A DNA stretch of 64,000 bases from Photobacterium angustum (GCF_002954615.1 NZ_MSCJ01000002.1:1-64000), one strand, 5' to 3'; positions 51,638 through 63,815 are shown, counted from the stretch's first letter. Numbers and translations are program-made. Notes: generated from the letters alone by a model not told the origin.

Positions 51638-52927
51638 TTAAGCAACGATAAAGTCATCTAACGAAGTACTTTCTCTTTTTTGTAATCGAGACCATTCCGC
51701 CAAAGGCAAACGAATATCAATCATCAAATAACCGTCTGATTCGTATTCTTCTTGTAAAATACATCCCAGCTGATAAAACTTGCTACGGATACGCCCAATC
51801 ATTTCAGGGGGTACACGTAAGGTATGCGCTACCATCGTACCGGAGAGGCGTTCAGTTAGAGCTTGGAATAACAAGTCAATGCCTTGCCCTTCCATCGCTG
51901 AAACCCAAACGCGACGAGGAACTCCCTCTTCATCTCGTTCAATGCGAGGTTCTGCATGCTCTAAATTATCAATTTTATTCATGATAATTAAAGTAGGCAC
52001 TTCACCCGCATCAATTTCTTCTAGTACTGTTTCAACAGCTTCAACGTTTTCACGGAAGCGATCATCACTTGCATCAACCACATGAAGTAAAAGATCAGCT
52101 TCTTGTGTTTCTTTAAGGGTAGCTTTAAATGCTGCCACTAGATCGTGGGGAAGATGTCGAATAAATCCAACGGTATCAGCTAAAATAGCGGTACCTACAT
52201 CAGCCACTGCAATTTTACGTAGTGTAGGGTCTAGAGTTGCAAACAGTTGATCGGCGGCGTAAACCCCCGCATCGGTGATCCGATTAAAGAGTGTGGATTT
52301 ACCAGCATTGGTATATCCCACTAATGAGATCGTTGGAATTTCTGCACGATTACGCGCGCGTCTTCCTTGATCACGCTGTTTAGCCACTTTATCTAAACGA
52401 CGTAGAATTGTTTTAATTCGATCGCGCAATAAACGTCTATCTGTTTCAAGCTGCGTTTCACCAGGTCCACGCAGACCGATCCCCCCTTTCTGTCGCTCAA
52501 GGTGAGTCCAACCACGAATCAATCGGGTTGAGATATGACGTAACTGTGCAAGCTCGACTTGCAACTTACCTTCATGGGTACGTGCGCGTTGAGCAAATAT
52601 ATCTAAGATCAAACCTGTTCTGTCGAGTACACGACACTGACAAATTTGCTCCAAGTTACGCTCTTGAGCGGGAGACAAGGAGTGGTTAAAGATAACGATA
52701 TCAGCTTCCGCTGTTCTTACCGCGTCGGCAATTTCTTGTGCCTTACCTTCTCCAACGTAATATTTAGGGTGCGGAGTCTTACGGCTGCCTGTGACAACAT
52801 GCAGTGTATTTACGCCCGCTGAGGAGACCAGCATTTCAAATTCGCTAAGATCTTCCCATTCCCCATCTTGCGTGAAGTTAATATGAACAAGAATCGCCTG
52901 TTCACCGGCTTCATAACGGTCAAACAA
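51638..52927 (-). CDS. hflX: Ribosome-associated GTPase HflX
   Basis: A GTPase that splits stalled ribosomes under stress. The N-terminal HflX domain covers about 1-190 (HINFTQDGEWEDLSEFE, with the glycine-rich QKGGIGLRGPGETQLE segment near 146-161). The G domain has GYTNAGKST at 204-212 and DTVGFI. 429 residues. 28 bases after hfq. Confidence 0.96.
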   Translation of the reverse strand: MFDRYEAGEQAILVHINFTQDGEWEDLSEFEMLVSSAGVNTLHVVTGSRKTPHPKYYVGEGKAQEIADAVRTAEADIVIFNHSLSPAQERNLEQICQCRVLDRTGLILDIFAQRARTHEGKLQVELAQLRHISTRLIRGWTHLERQKGGIGLRGPGETQLETDRRLLRDRIKTILRRLDKVAKQRDQGRRARNRAEIPTISLVGYTNAGKSTLFNRITDAGVYAADQLFATLDPTLRKIAVADVGTAILADTVGFIRHLPHDLVAAFKATLKETQEADLLLHVVDASDDRFRENVEAVETVLEEIDAGEVPTLIIMNKIDNLEHAEPRIERDEEGVPRRVWVSAMEGQGIDLLFQALTERLSGTMVAHTLRVPPEMIGRIRSKFYQLGCILQEEYESDGYLMIDIRLPLAEWSRLQKRESTSLDDFIVA

Positions 52928-52955
52928 GCCACTAACTCCTTAATGGAAGAATAAA

Positions 52956-53234
<279 letters not shown>

Positions 53235-53308
53235 TTATTTGTTTGTAGTTGTATTAGCAACGAACAAAAACTAAAAATACGCAAAGCAGTTCAGAGTATA
53301 CACGTTAA

Positions 53309-54247
53309 TCAAACATCACATCTAACTGAGTTTGTGACTGTTTGTAACGCGGAATCCACATCACTACTATCCAACCAGGTCAAATCTTTCCAACCGCGAA
53401 GCCAGGTGATTTGACGCTTTGCCAATTGACGGGTAGCACAGATACCACGGAAAACCGCTTCATCTAAGTCATAATTCCCGTCCAAATATTCCCACATCTG
53501 ACGATAACCAACGCAACGAATAGAAGGAAGCTCAAGGTGAAGATCACCACGCTCGTGCAACGCACGTACTTCCTGCTCAAAACCTGCCTCGATCATTTTA
53601 TTGAACCTAAGCTCAATTCGTTGATGCAGTACAGCCCTATCCATGGGAGTTATTGCAAATTGATGAACCTTGTAAGGTAAAGATTCACCTTGAGTTTTTG
53701 TTAACTCAGTTAAAGTTTTACCCGAAATTCGGAAAACTTCCAATGCACGAGATAATCGCTGTGGATCATTGGGATGAATTCTTGCCCCAGCTACGGGATC
53801 AATCCTTACTAATTCATCATGCAATGCTTGCCACCCATGTTCAGCAGCATCTCGTTCAATCCCTGCGCGAACCTCAAGATCTGCAGCAGGTAAAGGCGAT
53901 AAACCTTCCAATAAAGCCTTGTAGTACAACATAGTACCACCAACTAATAAAGGAATTCGCCCTGCTGCAACTATATCAGCCATTTCTTTCAGTGCATCAG
54001 CACGAAAGTCTGCAGCCGAATAACTTTGCGCTGGATCACGAATATCGATCAAACGATGCGGTGCTAATGCAAGTTCATGCGCATCAGGCTTTGCTGTACC
54101 GATATCCATTCCCTTATAAATAAGGGCAGAATCAACACTAATCAACTCAACAGGCAGTTGCTCTCGTAAACGAATTGCAAGATCGGTTTTACCCGAAGCT
54201 GTTGGTCCCATTAAAAAAATGGCTTGAGGTTGTGGCTTAGTTATCAT
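53309..54247 (-). CDS. miaA: tRNA dimethylallyltransferase MiaA
   Basis: Adds a dimethylallyl group to A37 of tRNAs reading UNN codons. P-loop GPTASGKT at 14-21, then [16 protein letters not shown] and the tRNA-binding region with [11 protein letters not shown]. 312 residues. The start overlaps the mutL stop by one base. Confidence 0.97.
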   Translation of the reverse strand: MITKPQPQAIFLMGPTASGKTDLAIRLREQLPVELISVDSALIYKGMDIGTAKPDAHELALAPHRLIDIRDPAQSYSAADFRADALKEMADIVAAGRIPLLVGGTMLYYKALLEGLSPLPAADLEVRAGIERDAAEHGWQALHDELVRIDPVAGARIHPNDPQRLSRALEVFRISGKTLTELTKTQGESLPYKVHQFAITPMDRAVLHQRIELRFNKMIEAGFEQEVRALHERGDLHLELPSIRCVGYRQMWEYLDGNYDLDEAVFRGICATRQLAKRQITWLRGWKDLTWLDSSDVDSALQTVTNSVRCDV

Positions 54248-56418
54248 TATTTAAATGCTTCTATTGCTGCTTGCATATCTACCGGACGAAGTAAGTGGCT
54301 TTCATGATCTGCCAAGTTCTCTCCCCATAGCTGCTCTAATTCAGAGACTAGCTGAATGGCTTGCGACAAGCTATAACTTGCCACTGTACCAACACATTGT
54401 TCAGCTAACCAATATAATAATTTATCCCACCCTTGTGCTTCTGGATCATCACAAGCAGTAAGTAGGTAGGTTAACAAATTCGGGATTAACTGTTGTAAGT
54501 TTTGTTGTCTTAATGGCATACATACTGACATGATTATTATGCCATTTCTCCCTTTCGCTTTCAGTTGAATCCCTAATTGTTTAAGTAACATCGCATGTTG
54601 TTCAGCACAGGCAATTAAATCGCTCTCTACAGGTACCGATAGTGGAATCAAAAGCGGTTGAGGTTTTAACCCTTCCGTTTGTGCTAAACGCAATTGTCCA
54701 ACATAGCGCAATAACTCTGCATGATCTAAATTCAGTAAGGCAATATTGGTCTCTTGCTGCATCAATAAGTAACGCTCAGCCACCAAGCATAATGCTTTAC
54801 CAAGCCCCATAGCTTTACCCGCTATCGCATGTTGTTTAACAACTGCCGTTGAAGGCATTGCTTGCCACTCTCTACGCGGCTCTGCAACACGCTCTATGGG
54901 TTGTTCTGCTAAAACATGTTCTGTCGGCGATTCCGTTTGTAACAGCTTTTGGTATGCCTTGATCTCAGCCGCCGTCGGCCCTTCCGGTTTAGGAGAACGT
55001 GAGGCGCCAGATGAAGCATCAGAAGTTCTCGTGGTATTTATTTTTTGATCACTGCCTTGTCGCTCACGAGGACTACGATCATAATGATGCTGATCTCTAT
55101 TATTTGTGCTTGGTGAAGCAGAATAAGAAGATGGTTTACTATGCTCAGACGCTTCACTTACCGCATATTCAGCTGATACTGCTGAGTCACGCATATCAGT
55201 ATCAATGGGTGAATCTGCTAAATATGACGATGTCGACGCAGACTTATTCCATTCCGATGACGGTGATTTATGAGGATACTCTGGTGTCGCATCTATCGCT
55301 TGAGCAACCCTTTGCGTCACAGCGTTTGTTGGTTCAATCACCACACCATCTTCATCGACTTCGATACTGTGAGCACTCGCTCGTATCGGTGATTGATACT
55401 GATGCAGCTCTTCTTCTAATGCCCCTTGCTGCAATGCACTTTGTAAGGCTTGGTAGATAAAATCATGTACCAACCGTGCTTGATGAAAACGTACTTCATG
55501 TTTTGCTGGGTGAACATTCACATCAACTTGGTGAGGATCAACATCAATATACAGTACGTAAGCTGCATACTGATCGGATCGTAAACTCGACTCATAAGCT
55601 TGACGGATCGCATGATTGATCAGCTTATCTTTCATCATCCGTCCATTGACATAACAATACTGAATATCATTTTGTGCACGAGCGCCTTTAGAGCTACATA
55701 CCCAACCAGATAATTTCAAATCCCCGTGCGCTAATTCAACCACCAATGCATGTTGTAAAAAGCCTGAACCACATGCAGTTGCTAGTCGACGCTCTTTTTG
55801 AATCGGCGTTTGTGCCGTTCGGTATTGTCGAATGATCTTACCGTTATGACGCAAAGTAATAGCAACATCAAAGCGGCTTAACGCAATACGTTTGATCAAC
55901 TCATCAATATGATTAAATTCTGTTTTTTCTGTCCGTAAGAACTTACGACGCGCAGGTGTATTAAAGAAAAGATCAAGCACTTCTAGCGTTGTACCTACCG
56001 GATGAGCTGCAGGTTTTAACTGGACGTCCATATCTCGCCCTTCAGCATACGCTGACCACGCTTCTTCTTGCGCTTGGGTGCGGGAGGTTAACGTTAAACG
56101 AGAGACGGAACTAATACTGGCAAGCGCTTCACCACGAAAGCCAAGACTGACTATCGCTTCAAGATCATCCAGAGTAGTAATTTTAGAGGTCGCATGACGG
56201 CTAAGGGCGAGAGCAAGCTCATCTTTAGGGATCCCTTTTCCATTATCACGAATACGAATGAGCCGGCTGCCACCTTTTTCGATATCAATATCGATTCGAG
56301 TAGCACCGGCATCAAGACTATTTTCAACAAGCTCTTTGACTACAGAAGCTGGGCGTTCAACAACTTCACCCGCTGCAATCTGGTTAGCCAGCCGAGCGGG
56401 TAAAATCTGAATCGGCAT
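54247..56418 (-). CDS. mutL: DNA mismatch repair protein MutL
   Basis: A GHKL ATPase linking MutS to MutH and UvrD. N-terminal motifs are ENSLDAGAT (32-40), DNGKGI (58-63) and GFRGEAL (93-99). The C-terminal dimerisation domain starts around 530. The linker (about 340-525) is long, Ser/Pro-rich and polar, making the protein 723 residues against 615 in E. coli. No metal-binding endonuclease motif (DQHAAHERI/DQHA-x2-E-x4-E) is seen, as expected where MutH is used. Confidence 0.96.
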   Translation of the reverse strand: MPIQILPARLANQIAAGEVVERPASVVKELVENSLDAGATRIDIDIEKGGSRLIRIRDNGKGIPKDELALALSRHATSKITTLDDLEAIVSLGFRGEALASISSVSRLTLTSRTQAQEEAWSAYAEGRDMDVQLKPAAHPVGTTLEVLDLFFNTPARRKFLRTEKTEFNHIDELIKRIALSRFDVAITLRHNGKIIRQYRTAQTPIQKERRLATACGSGFLQHALVVELAHGDLKLSGWVCSSKGARAQNDIQYCYVNGRMMKDKLINHAIRQAYESSLRSDQYAAYVLYIDVDPHQVDVNVHPAKHEVRFHQARLVHDFIYQALQSALQQGALEEELHQYQSPIRASAHSIEVDEDGVVIEPTNAVTQRVAQAIDATPEYPHKSPSSEWNKSASTSSYLADSPIDTDMRDSAVSAEYAVSEASEHSKPSSYSASPSTNNRDQHHYDRSPRERQGSDQKINTTRTSDASSGASRSPKPEGPTAAEIKAYQKLLQTESPTEHVLAEQPIERVAEPRREWQAMPSTAVVKQHAIAGKAMGLGKALCLVAERYLLMQQETNIALLNLDHAELLRYVGQLRLAQTEGLKPQPLLIPLSVPVESDLIACAEQHAMLLKQLGIQLKAKGRNGIIIMSVCMPLRQQNLQQLIPNLLTYLLTACDDPEAQGWDKLLYWLAEQCVGTVASYSLSQAIQLVSELEQLWGENLADHESHLLRPVDMQAAIEAFK

Positions 56419-56420
56419 AA

Positions 56421-58163
56421 TTAACTTCTTGGTATGATTAGCGTCTGTCCTACAGCTAGTTTATCAGAACGTAGCTTATTCGTAGCACGAATACTTGCAA
56501 CTGACACACCATATTTATCAGCAATCTTACTCAAAAACTCGCCTCGCTTTACTTTATGTTGAACATATTTCGGCGCAGGAACGGCAATTTTTAATTTTTG
56601 CCCAAGCATCACATTGTCTGATTTTAGGTGGTTAAGTTGACGGATGCTGCTCATGGTAACACCATATTTTGCTGCAATCTTACCTAAATATTCACCACGG
56701 ACGACTTTATGTACAATCACCTTGGTTGAGGTAACAGGTTTCACTGTAGCACGGCTCGATGTCGTACTCACCGCTTTCGTTGGCGTCGAAGCTGACGCCG
56801 TCTTAATGTTACCTGGAATGATCAACACTTGACCGATATTCACTGAGTCTGATTTCAGATTATTCGCTGCTTTGATTGATGCCATCGACACGCCATACTT
56901 CTGAGCAATACCGCTTAATGACTGACCCGATGTCACTTTATGCTTACTTCCACGTCCTTTCAAACGAGAGGCAAATAAAGTGCCTTCAGGTGGATTTGCT
57001 TCAAAATACTCCAACACCCCTTTGTAAACCGCATTCGCTAATTGGTTTTGGTGTGATGTCGTATTAAGCAATCTCTCTTCTGTTGGGTTGGTAATAAAAC
57101 CAGTTTCAACCAGTAGCGATGGAATATCAGGTGATTTCAATACAGCTAAACTTGCGTATTGAGGGGCCGTTTTATGCAAACGTGCCACTTTACGTAACTC
57201 ATGCAATACACGAGTGGCAACATCGTAGCCTTCTTTTTGCGAGTAACTAAATTGAAGGTCTAATACCGCTCGACCAAGATATTTATCATTGGTATTACTT
57301 GATAAAACATCACCACCGCCTAATAGCTCAGATTGTTTCTCACTTTGCTCCAACCAACGACCTATTTCAGTATTCGCACGGCGTGTGTTTAACACCCATA
57401 CAGAAGCACCACGCGGTTGCGGTTTTGTAAAGCCATCAGCATGGATAGAAACTAAAAGAAGGGCTTTATTCTTACGCGCAATTTCTGAACGCTTACCCAA
57501 TGGAACAAAGTAGTCACCACGGCGAGTTAATACTGCACGCATACCCGTTGTTGCATTGATCTTAGCTGCCAGTTTTTTCGCAACCGCTAGTGTGACATTT
57601 TTTTCATATTTACGCGTAGGACCAATAGAGCCAGGATCATCACCACCGTGACCTGCATCCACCGCTACCACGATATCAGCGGTACCAGATGGCATTTTCG
57701 CTAAATTATTTGCCGTCGCTTTTTCTTCTGCTTGCTCTTCTTTAGCACCCACTGTTTTAGACGTTCCATTTGGCAAGTCTAGAACTAAACGGTAACCATA
57801 ACTGCCCGTTGGTGATAAAGAGAATATTGTTGGCGTTACACCACGCTTAACTTCAAAAACCAGTCGTGTTGTACCTTTAGCAGGCGCTGTACTGGTGCGA
57901 ACTTTGGTTAAAATATCACTTTTCTGAACCGCAATAGGAAGTTTAGTTTTGATCTTAGTATCTTTAAGATCAACCACTAAACGAGAAGGTCCTGCTAATG
58001 AGAAGTGAGAATAGTCTGCTTTACTTTGCAGATCTAATACTACGCGAGTTTCATCTGGCGCAGGCCAGATTCTCACTCCTTTGAGTTCATTTGCCCAAGA
58101 GGCAGCAGAACTCACCAATCCGGCTCCTACTATCAGGAGCTTTAAATACGTCCGTAACGCCAT
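56421..58163 (-). CDS. amiB: N-acetylmuramoyl-L-alanine amidase AmiB with three LysM domains
   Basis: A periplasmic septal amidase of 580 residues. Signal peptide (about 1-24, ending SWA-N), AMIN domain (about 25-130) for septum targeting, zinc amidase_3 domain (about 165-395, [16 protein letters not shown], later SIHADG and [13 protein letters not shown]), then three LysM repeats near 410-453, 485-527 and 537-579. E. coli AmiB has none to one comparable repeat; multiple LysM copies are usual in Vibrionaceae. Two bases precede mutL. Confidence 0.95.
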   Translation of the reverse strand: MALRTYLKLLIVGAGLVSSAASWANELKGVRIWPAPDETRVVLDLQSKADYSHFSLAGPSRLVVDLKDTKIKTKLPIAVQKSDILTKVRTSTAPAKGTTRLVFEVKRGVTPTIFSLSPTGSYGYRLVLDLPNGTSKTVGAKEEQAEEKATANNLAKMPSGTADIVVAVDAGHGGDDPGSIGPTRKYEKNVTLAVAKKLAAKINATTGMRAVLTRRGDYFVPLGKRSEIARKNKALLLVSIHADGFTKPQPRGASVWVLNTRRANTEIGRWLEQSEKQSELLGGGDVLSSNTNDKYLGRAVLDLQFSYSQKEGYDVATRVLHELRKVARLHKTAPQYASLAVLKSPDIPSLLVETGFITNPTEERLLNTTSHQNQLANAVYKGVLEYFEANPPEGTLFASRLKGRGSKHKVTSGQSLSGIAQKYGVSMASIKAANNLKSDSVNIGQVLIIPGNIKTASASTPTKAVSTTSSRATVKPVTSTKVIVHKVVRGEYLGKIAAKYGVTMSSIRQLNHLKSDNVMLGQKLKIAVPAPKYVQHKVKRGEFLSKIADKYGVSVASIRATNKLRSDKLAVGQTLIIPRS

Positions 58164-58168
58164 CCTAA

Positions 58169-58633
58169 TTAACTCAACTCCAAATGATTGATCAATGTTG
58201 CACCATATTCCGTATTGGCGCGGATCAATACTTTTCTCTGCTCACCGTGATAACACATTTCTAATTCAAGATCGGGTTGAGGTAATAACCCATCACCTTT
58301 CTCTGGCCATTCCACTAAGCAAATAGCATCCTGGGTGAAATAATCACGAATACCCATAAATTCTAATTCTTCAGGATCTGCAAGGCGATAGAGATCGAAA
58401 TGATATACTTGCCAAGGAGCAAGATCATAAGGTTCAACTAAGGTATAAGTCGGACTCTTAACATTCCCTTGATGGCCTAGCGCACGAATAAAACCACGAC
58501 TAAACGTTGTTTTTCCGGCTCCCAGATCGCCGTGAAGATAAATCGTTGTTTGTTGCGTGCAGGCTTTAGCTAATTTAAGGCCCAAATCTACTGTTGCCTG
58601 CTCATCAGCAAGGAAGGTTTCAAATGTTTGCAT
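58169..58633 (-). CDS. tsaE: tRNA threonylcarbamoyladenosine biosynthesis ATPase TsaE
   Basis: A 154-residue ATPase that supports TsaBD in making t6A37 on tRNAs. P-loop GDLGAGKT at 35-42, followed by [10 protein letters not shown] and the FDLYRL motif. Five bases before amiB and after nnr, the standard order. Confidence 0.96.
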   Translation of the reverse strand: MQTFETFLADEQATVDLGLKLAKACTQQTTIYLHGDLGAGKTTFSRGFIRALGHQGNVKSPTYTLVEPYDLAPWQVYHFDLYRLADPEELEFMGIRDYFTQDAICLVEWPEKGDGLLPQPDLELEMCYHGEQRKVLIRANTEYGATLINHLELS

Positions 58634-58637
58634 GTTT

Positions 58638-60122
58638 TTATCTTGGATTGACTAATTGACGAATAAACGGAAAGAGATCTGATGCCAGCATACCACGCTC
58701 TCCACTTTGCGCACACAAATCTGCGGCTCGGCTATGGATCCAAACTCCCGCATAGGCCGCTTCAATTAACGCTAAGCCTTGGCCGAGTAAAGCACCAATA
58801 ATACCTGATAATACGTCCCCCATCCCTCCCGTTGCCATTCCAGGATTGCCGCAAGTACAAATCCATAATGTCTTACCATCATAAATTAAACTGCCAGCCC
58901 CTTTTAAAACAACAACACCGCCATAGTTTTGCTGTAAGCGCTGAATCGCGGCAAACCGATCTGCTTCAATCTCATCAATAGAGACATTCAACAATCGCGC
59001 CGCTTCGCCGGGATGTGGTGTAATGATTCGATTATCTCGGTAGTCAGGTGCTTTTGCCAGTAAATTAAGGCCATCAGCATCAATGACACAAGGTTTATCA
59101 ATATGATGACACTGCGCAAAGAGAGATTGCCCCCAATCACTGGTTCCAAGCCCAGGCCCTAATACAACCACATCTGACCAAGCAAGCTTATCAACAAGTA
59201 TGTTTGAAGAGTCCTGCCAACCAATGGCCATTATCTCAGGTCTCATCATCACAATTGACAGTGCATTGTCAGGTCGTGTTATCACCGACGTTAAGCCAGC
59301 ACCTGCACGGGCACAGGCTTCTGACGATAATCGAATGGCTCCCGCCATTCCCAGATCACCACCAATACAAAGCACTCGCCCAAAACACCCTTTATGAGCA
59401 ACACGTGAGCGTGGAAAAAGTAATGACTGTACCTGCGCTTCTGTAATGTGTAACGCTGATGGTTTCATAATTTGCGCAAATTGCAGATCAAATCCTAAGG
59501 CTGAAAAATAACGTTCTCCACAATATTCTGCTGCTTGCCCTGTTGTCAGCCCTTGTTTAAAACCAATAAAAGAGAGCGTTTGTGAGGCCTTAATAACAGC
59601 ACCAAAGGTTGCACCAGTATCTGCACATAGTCCTGAAGGCACATCCACTGCAATCACAGGCGTCTTTTGATCATTTATCCAACGAATGCGTTCAGCTATT
59701 TCTGTGCGAACTTCACCTTTAACCCCAATCCCTAATAACGCATCAATAATTAACTCATAACTTGTGGTTGGCGTATCAATGATCGTTTTACCATTACATT
59801 GCAACCAGTGAGAACGAGCGCATCGGGCATCTATAGGTAAATGTTCAACATTCGGTGATTCCCACACAGTAACATCAATACCCTGATCATGTGCTAAACG
59901 AGCCACTACATAGCCATCACCACCATTATTACCTTTACCGCAGCACACTAACAGTTTTTTGCATTGAGGATACCGCAGATCCATAAGATCAAACGTTGCT
60001 TTTCCAGCACGTTCCATTAAGTGATAAAGCGTGAGACTATTTTGCTGCTCTGTGAGTAATTGTTCACCTTGCCTTATTTGTTCCGAGGTATAGAGAAATA
60101 AGGGGATATCATGAGTGATCAT
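58638..60122 (-). CDS. nnr: Bifunctional NAD(P)H-hydrate repair enzyme Nnr
   Basis: Repairs hydrated NAD(P)H. The N-terminal epimerase half (about 1-215) has [15 protein letters not shown]. The C-terminal ADP-dependent dehydratase half (about 235-490) has [23 protein letters not shown] and [16 protein letters not shown]. 494 residues as in fused YjeF-type proteins. First gene of the nnr-tsaE-amiB-mutL-miaA-hfq-hflX-hflKC run, and divergent from queG. Confidence 0.96.
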   Translation of the reverse strand: MITHDIPLFLYTSEQIRQGEQLLTEQQNSLTLYHLMERAGKATFDLMDLRYPQCKKLLVCCGKGNNGGDGYVVARLAHDQGIDVTVWESPNVEHLPIDARCARSHWLQCNGKTIIDTPTTSYELIIDALLGIGVKGEVRTEIAERIRWINDQKTPVIAVDVPSGLCADTGATFGAVIKASQTLSFIGFKQGLTTGQAAEYCGERYFSALGFDLQFAQIMKPSALHITEAQVQSLLFPRSRVAHKGCFGRVLCIGGDLGMAGAIRLSSEACARAGAGLTSVITRPDNALSIVMMRPEIMAIGWQDSSNILVDKLAWSDVVVLGPGLGTSDWGQSLFAQCHHIDKPCVIDADGLNLLAKAPDYRDNRIITPHPGEAARLLNVSIDEIEADRFAAIQRLQQNYGGVVVLKGAGSLIYDGKTLWICTCGNPGMATGGMGDVLSGIIGALLGQGLALIEAAYAGVWIHSRAADLCAQSGERGMLASDLFPFIRQLVNPR

Positions 60123-60322
60123 AGGTAAAGGCCCTCAATAAACGTGCAACAACTATAACTAATCAAAATGCACAGTGTTAATTTTATGCGTTTATAATCG
60201 CAACGTCAGAGGCCATTATCGCAGCCTATTCTTAGCAATCCACATTCTCACCGCTATGATCAAAACAAGAATATGCTAGAATGCGCCCCCTTTCATTTAG
60301 TGCAATATAAAAGAGTTCGGTT

Positions 60323-61456
60323 ATGACTATCGATTATCATCAACTTGCTGAGCAGATCAAAACTTGGGGACAAGAGCTGGGCTTTCAACAAGTGGGTATC
60401 ACTGATATTGATTTGTCACAACACGAAGCTGAATTGCAACGCTGGCTTGATGCTGGCTATCACGGTGATATGGACTGGATGGCACGTCATGGCATGATGC
60501 GTGCGCGCCCTGCTGAACTACTACCTGGCACTATCCGCGTGATCAGCGTAAGAATGAATTACCTTCCGCCTCACGCAGAATTTGCCCAAACACTTAAGCA
60601 ACCTCAAAAAGCATTTATTAGTCGCTATTCACTCGGTCGTGATTATCACAAACTGATCCGTAATCGGCTTAAACAGTTAGGGCAACGTATTGAGCAAGTC
60701 GTCGGGCAGTTTGGCTGCCGACCTTTTGTTGACTCAGCGCCTATCCTAGAGCGTCCTTTGGCACAAAAAGCAGGGCTTGGTTGGACAGGCAAACATTCAC
60801 TTATCTTAAATGAACAAGCAGGCTCTTGGTTCTTTTTAGGTGAACTATTAGTTGATATTCCACTACCAATTGATAAACCAAGCAGTGATCAATGTGGTAA
60901 ATGTGTCGCGTGTATAACGAGCTGTCCAACAGGTGCTATTGTTGAGGAAGGAATCGTGGATGCGCGTCGTTGTATTTCATACTTAACGATTGAATTTGAT
61001 GGTGTGATCCCAGAGCAATACCGCAGTGCTATTGGTAACCGTATCTATGGTTGTGATGACTGCCAATTAGTCTGCCCAATAAACAGACATGGACAATTAA
61101 CAGAAGAACATGATTACCACTGTCGTGACAGCTTATACCAACAAGATTTGCTGACTCTTTATGCTTGGGATGAAACGACATTCTTAAAAAATACGGAAGG
61201 CTCAGCTATTCGCCGGATAGGCCACATTCAATGGCTCAGAAATATCACAATTGCTCTGGGTAATGCTTCTTATCAAATAGAAATTGTTGAAGCACTTCAG
61301 CAACGTCAAGGGATCTCTGAATTACTTGATACACATATCGATTGGGCGCTATCGCAACAACAACAAAGAAAAGATCAACTCGCTCTCGAAATTTTACCCA
61401 CTAAAACAAAACGTTTAGTACGGATTATTGAGAAAGGCTTACCTCGAGATGCATAA
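60323..61456 (+). CDS. queG: Epoxyqueuosine reductase QueG
   Basis: A cobalamin- and iron-sulfur-dependent enzyme performing the last step of queuosine synthesis in tRNA. Cluster ligands are C191, C194, C197, C201 and C244, C247, C251 with C217. The Asp137 in FVDSAPILERP is the conserved catalytic residue. 377 residues, like E. coli (379). Divergent from nnr and directly followed by the DnaA-box region. Confidence 0.97.
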   Translation: MTIDYHQLAEQIKTWGQELGFQQVGITDIDLSQHEAELQRWLDAGYHGDMDWMARHGMMRARPAELLPGTIRVISVRMNYLPPHAEFAQTLKQPQKAFISRYSLGRDYHKLIRNRLKQLGQRIEQVVGQFGCRPFVDSAPILERPLAQKAGLGWTGKHSLILNEQAGSWFFLGELLVDIPLPIDKPSSDQCGKCVACITSCPTGAIVEEGIVDARRCISYLTIEFDGVIPEQYRSAIGNRIYGCDDCQLVCPINRHGQLTEEHDYHCRDSLYQQDLLTLYAWDETTFLKNTEGSAIRRIGHIQWLRNITIALGNASYQIEIVEALQQRQGISELLDTHIDWALSQQQQRKDQLALEILPTKTKRLVRIIEKGLPRDA

Positions 61457-62204
61457 GTCACTCGGGGGATATGTGGAAAACTTTTTAAAGATAGGTTTTT
61501 TCTTGGGGATAGGTAAAGATTAAACACAGGAGGTGGATAACATAATCAAGATAGTTATCCCGAAGAAGAGCATGACAAAAAAACTGTTGAAAAACAGGTG
61601 TAAATTCCAACATTTATATTATAAAACATAAAGTTAAACAAAATAAAAACACCTGTGGATAACGATAATTAAACACCATTCAAATAAAATTTCAAAGTTA
61701 CTCACATAGCATCAGCACATCTAATCAACCAACTTACCCACAGTACATGTAGTGTGGATAACTCTGTTAATTTCATTGTGATCTAACGGTGAAATACTAT
61801 TATAAAAATAATGTGTTAGCGCTATCTGCAATGTTATTCGCTCAGATGGCACAGCTTTATGCACTACTGTTGCAATAGATAAACATTACTAAGAAAAGAG
61901 CGTACGCGTTAGTTATATCGCGCCAATACAGCAGTATTGATGTTACAACATGAATCCCCTGTATTGCTGAGACAGCAAAAACAACCCTTAAAGGTTGCTT
62001 TATACAAAGTGAGTTCTGTTGTCGAAGCCGATCGCTTCTAAGTGGGCTTCGTAGCTAAGCTAGAAACACTTGAAGCAGTACACTGATGATATCGGTAATC
62101 GAATACCTCAGGAATACTACATTAGGACTATTACTTCACAGCAATAGTTCATCGATAAGTTCGATGATAACTCTGTTTATCTACAATGAAATAAACAATC
62201 AAAT
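61457..62204. promoter_or_regulatory. Gene-free region with a DnaA-box cluster; possible datA-like locus
   Basis: No gene is seen across about 750 bases between queG and tRNA-Gly genes. Two perfect TGTGGATAA sites (61654-61662 and 61753-61761) are reverse complements of the consensus DnaA box TTATCCACA. One-mismatch or near sites are TGTGGAAAA (61472-61480), GGTGGATAA (61532-61540), TTACTCACA (61698-61706) and TTACCCACA (61734-61742). An inverted repeat GGATAAC/GTTATCC (61535-61541 / 61554-61560) surrounds AATCAAGATAGTTA, which resembles an IHF site with one extra spacer base. In E. coli datA lies between queG and glyV, so the context matches. Other hairpins near 61980-62050 are unassigned. 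Confidence 0.6.
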
Positions 62205-62280
62205 TGGAGCGACACACGAGGTTCGAACTCGTGACCTCAACCTTGGCAAGGTTGCGCTCTACCAGCTGAGCTAGTGTCGC
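62205..62280 (-). tRNA. tRNA-Gly (anticodon GCC), copy 1
   Basis: 76 bases including the encoded CCA end. GCGACAC/GTGTCGC acceptor stem, TTCGAA T-loop, anticodon loop CTTGCCAAG. The last gene of the array in transcription order. Confidence 0.97.
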
Positions 62281-62332
62281 ATAGCTAGGTCTTTCACCTA
62301 ACGTTCATCACTTTCGCCATGAACTATCAAAT

Positions 62333-62408
62333 TGGAGCGACACACGAGGTTCGAACTCGTGACCTCAACCTTGGCAAGGTTGCGCTCTACCAGCTGAGCT
62401 AGTGTCGC
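62333..62408 (-). tRNA. tRNA-Gly (GCC), copy 2
   Basis: Sequence identical to copy 1; 52-base spacer to the neighbour. Confidence 0.97.
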
Positions 62409-62460
62409 ATAGCTAGGTCTTTCACCTAACATTCACCGCTTTCGCCATGAACTATCAAAT

Positions 62461-62536
62461 TGGAGCGACACACGAGGTTCGAACTCGTGACCTCAACCTT
62501 GGCAAGGTTGCGCTCTACCAGCTGAGCTAGTGTCGC
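62461..62536 (-). tRNA. tRNA-Gly (GCC), copy 3
   Basis: Sequence identical to copy 1; spacer differs by single bases. Confidence 0.97.
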
Positions 62537-62588
62537 ATAGCTAGGTCTTTCACCTAACGTTCACCGCTTTCGCCATGAACTATCAAAT

Positions 62589-62664
62589 TGGAGCGACACA
62601 CGAGGTTCGAACTCGTGACCTCAACCTTGGCAAGGTTGCGCTCTACCAGCTGAGCTAGTGTCGC
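62589..62664 (-). tRNA. tRNA-Gly (GCC), copy 4
   Basis: Sequence identical to copy 1; upstream neighbour is an initiator tRNA gene. Confidence 0.97.
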
Positions 62665-62685
62665 ATCACATCTCTTAAAAGAGAT

Positions 62686-62762
<77 letters not shown>

Positions 62763-62833
62763 TCCGATTTTGCACCTATTTTAAGTTGGGTGACAACTAT
62801 TTTTATTCACCGCCGTAGCCATGAATATCAATT

Positions 62834-62909
62834 TGGAGCGACACACGAGGTTCGAACTCGTGACCTCAACCTTGGCAAGGTTGCGCTCTACCAGCTGAGC
62901 TAGTGTCGC
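62834..62909 (-). tRNA. tRNA-Gly (GCC), copy 5
   Basis: Identical to copy 1; first full Gly-fMet unit of the long type. Confidence 0.97.
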
Positions 62910-62930
62910 ATCACATCTCTTAAAAGAGAT

Positions 62931-63007
<77 letters not shown>

Positions 63008-63078
63008 TCCGATTTTGCACCTATTTTAAGTTGGGTGACAACTATTTTTATTCACCGCCGTAGCCATGAATATCAATT

Positions 63079-63154
63079 TGGAGCGACACACGAGGTTCGA
63101 ACTCGTGACCTCAACCTTGGCAAGGTTGCGCTCTACCAGCTGAGCTAGTGTCGC
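63079..63154 (-). tRNA. tRNA-Gly (GCC), copy 6
   Basis: Identical to copy 1. Confidence 0.97.
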
Positions 63155-63176
63155 ATCACATCTCTTTAAAAGAGAT

Positions 63177-63253
<77 letters not shown>

Positions 63254-63324
63254 TCCGATTTTGCACCTATTTTAAGTTGGGTGACAACTATTTTTATTCA
63301 CCGCCGTAGCCATGAATATCAATT

Positions 63325-63400
63325 TGGAGCGACACACGAGGTTCGAACTCGTGACCTCAACCTTGGCAAGGTTGCGCTCTACCAGCTGAGCTAGTGTCGC
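63325..63400 (-). tRNA. tRNA-Gly (GCC), copy 7
   Basis: Identical to copy 1. Confidence 0.97.
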
Positions 63401-63421
63401 ATCACATCTCTTAAAAGAGAT

Positions 63422-63498
<77 letters not shown>

Positions 63499-63569
63499 TC
63501 CGATTTTGCACCTATTTTAAGTTGGGTGACAACTATTTTTATTCACCGCCGTAGCCATGAATATCAATT

Positions 63570-63645
63570 TGGAGCGACACACGAGGTTCGAACTCGTGAC
63601 CTCAACCTTGGCAAGGTTGCGCTCTACCAGCTGAGCTAGTGTCGC
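63570..63645 (-). tRNA. tRNA-Gly (GCC), copy 8
   Basis: Identical to copy 1. Confidence 0.97.
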
Positions 63646-63667
63646 ATCACATCTCTTTAAAAGAGAT

Positions 63668-63744
<77 letters not shown>

Positions 63745-63815
63745 TCCGATTTTTCACCTGTTTTAAGTTGGGTGACAACTATTTTTATTCACCGCCGTAG
63801 CCATGAATATCAATT

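Noticed and set aside
54999..55460. A 153-codon open frame opposite mutL
   Set aside because: It mirrors the low-complexity MutL linker; its composition (His/Tyr/Leu-rich) is a by-product of the antisense reading.
61990..62050. Hairpins near CAACC..GGTTG and CGAAGCC..GGCTTCG as a queG or tRNA terminator
   Set aside because: No T-tract follows in either direction, so their role is left open.
62086..62274. A 62-codon open frame on the plus strand
   Set aside because: It reads through the antisense of the first tRNA-Gly gene and has no protein-like features.
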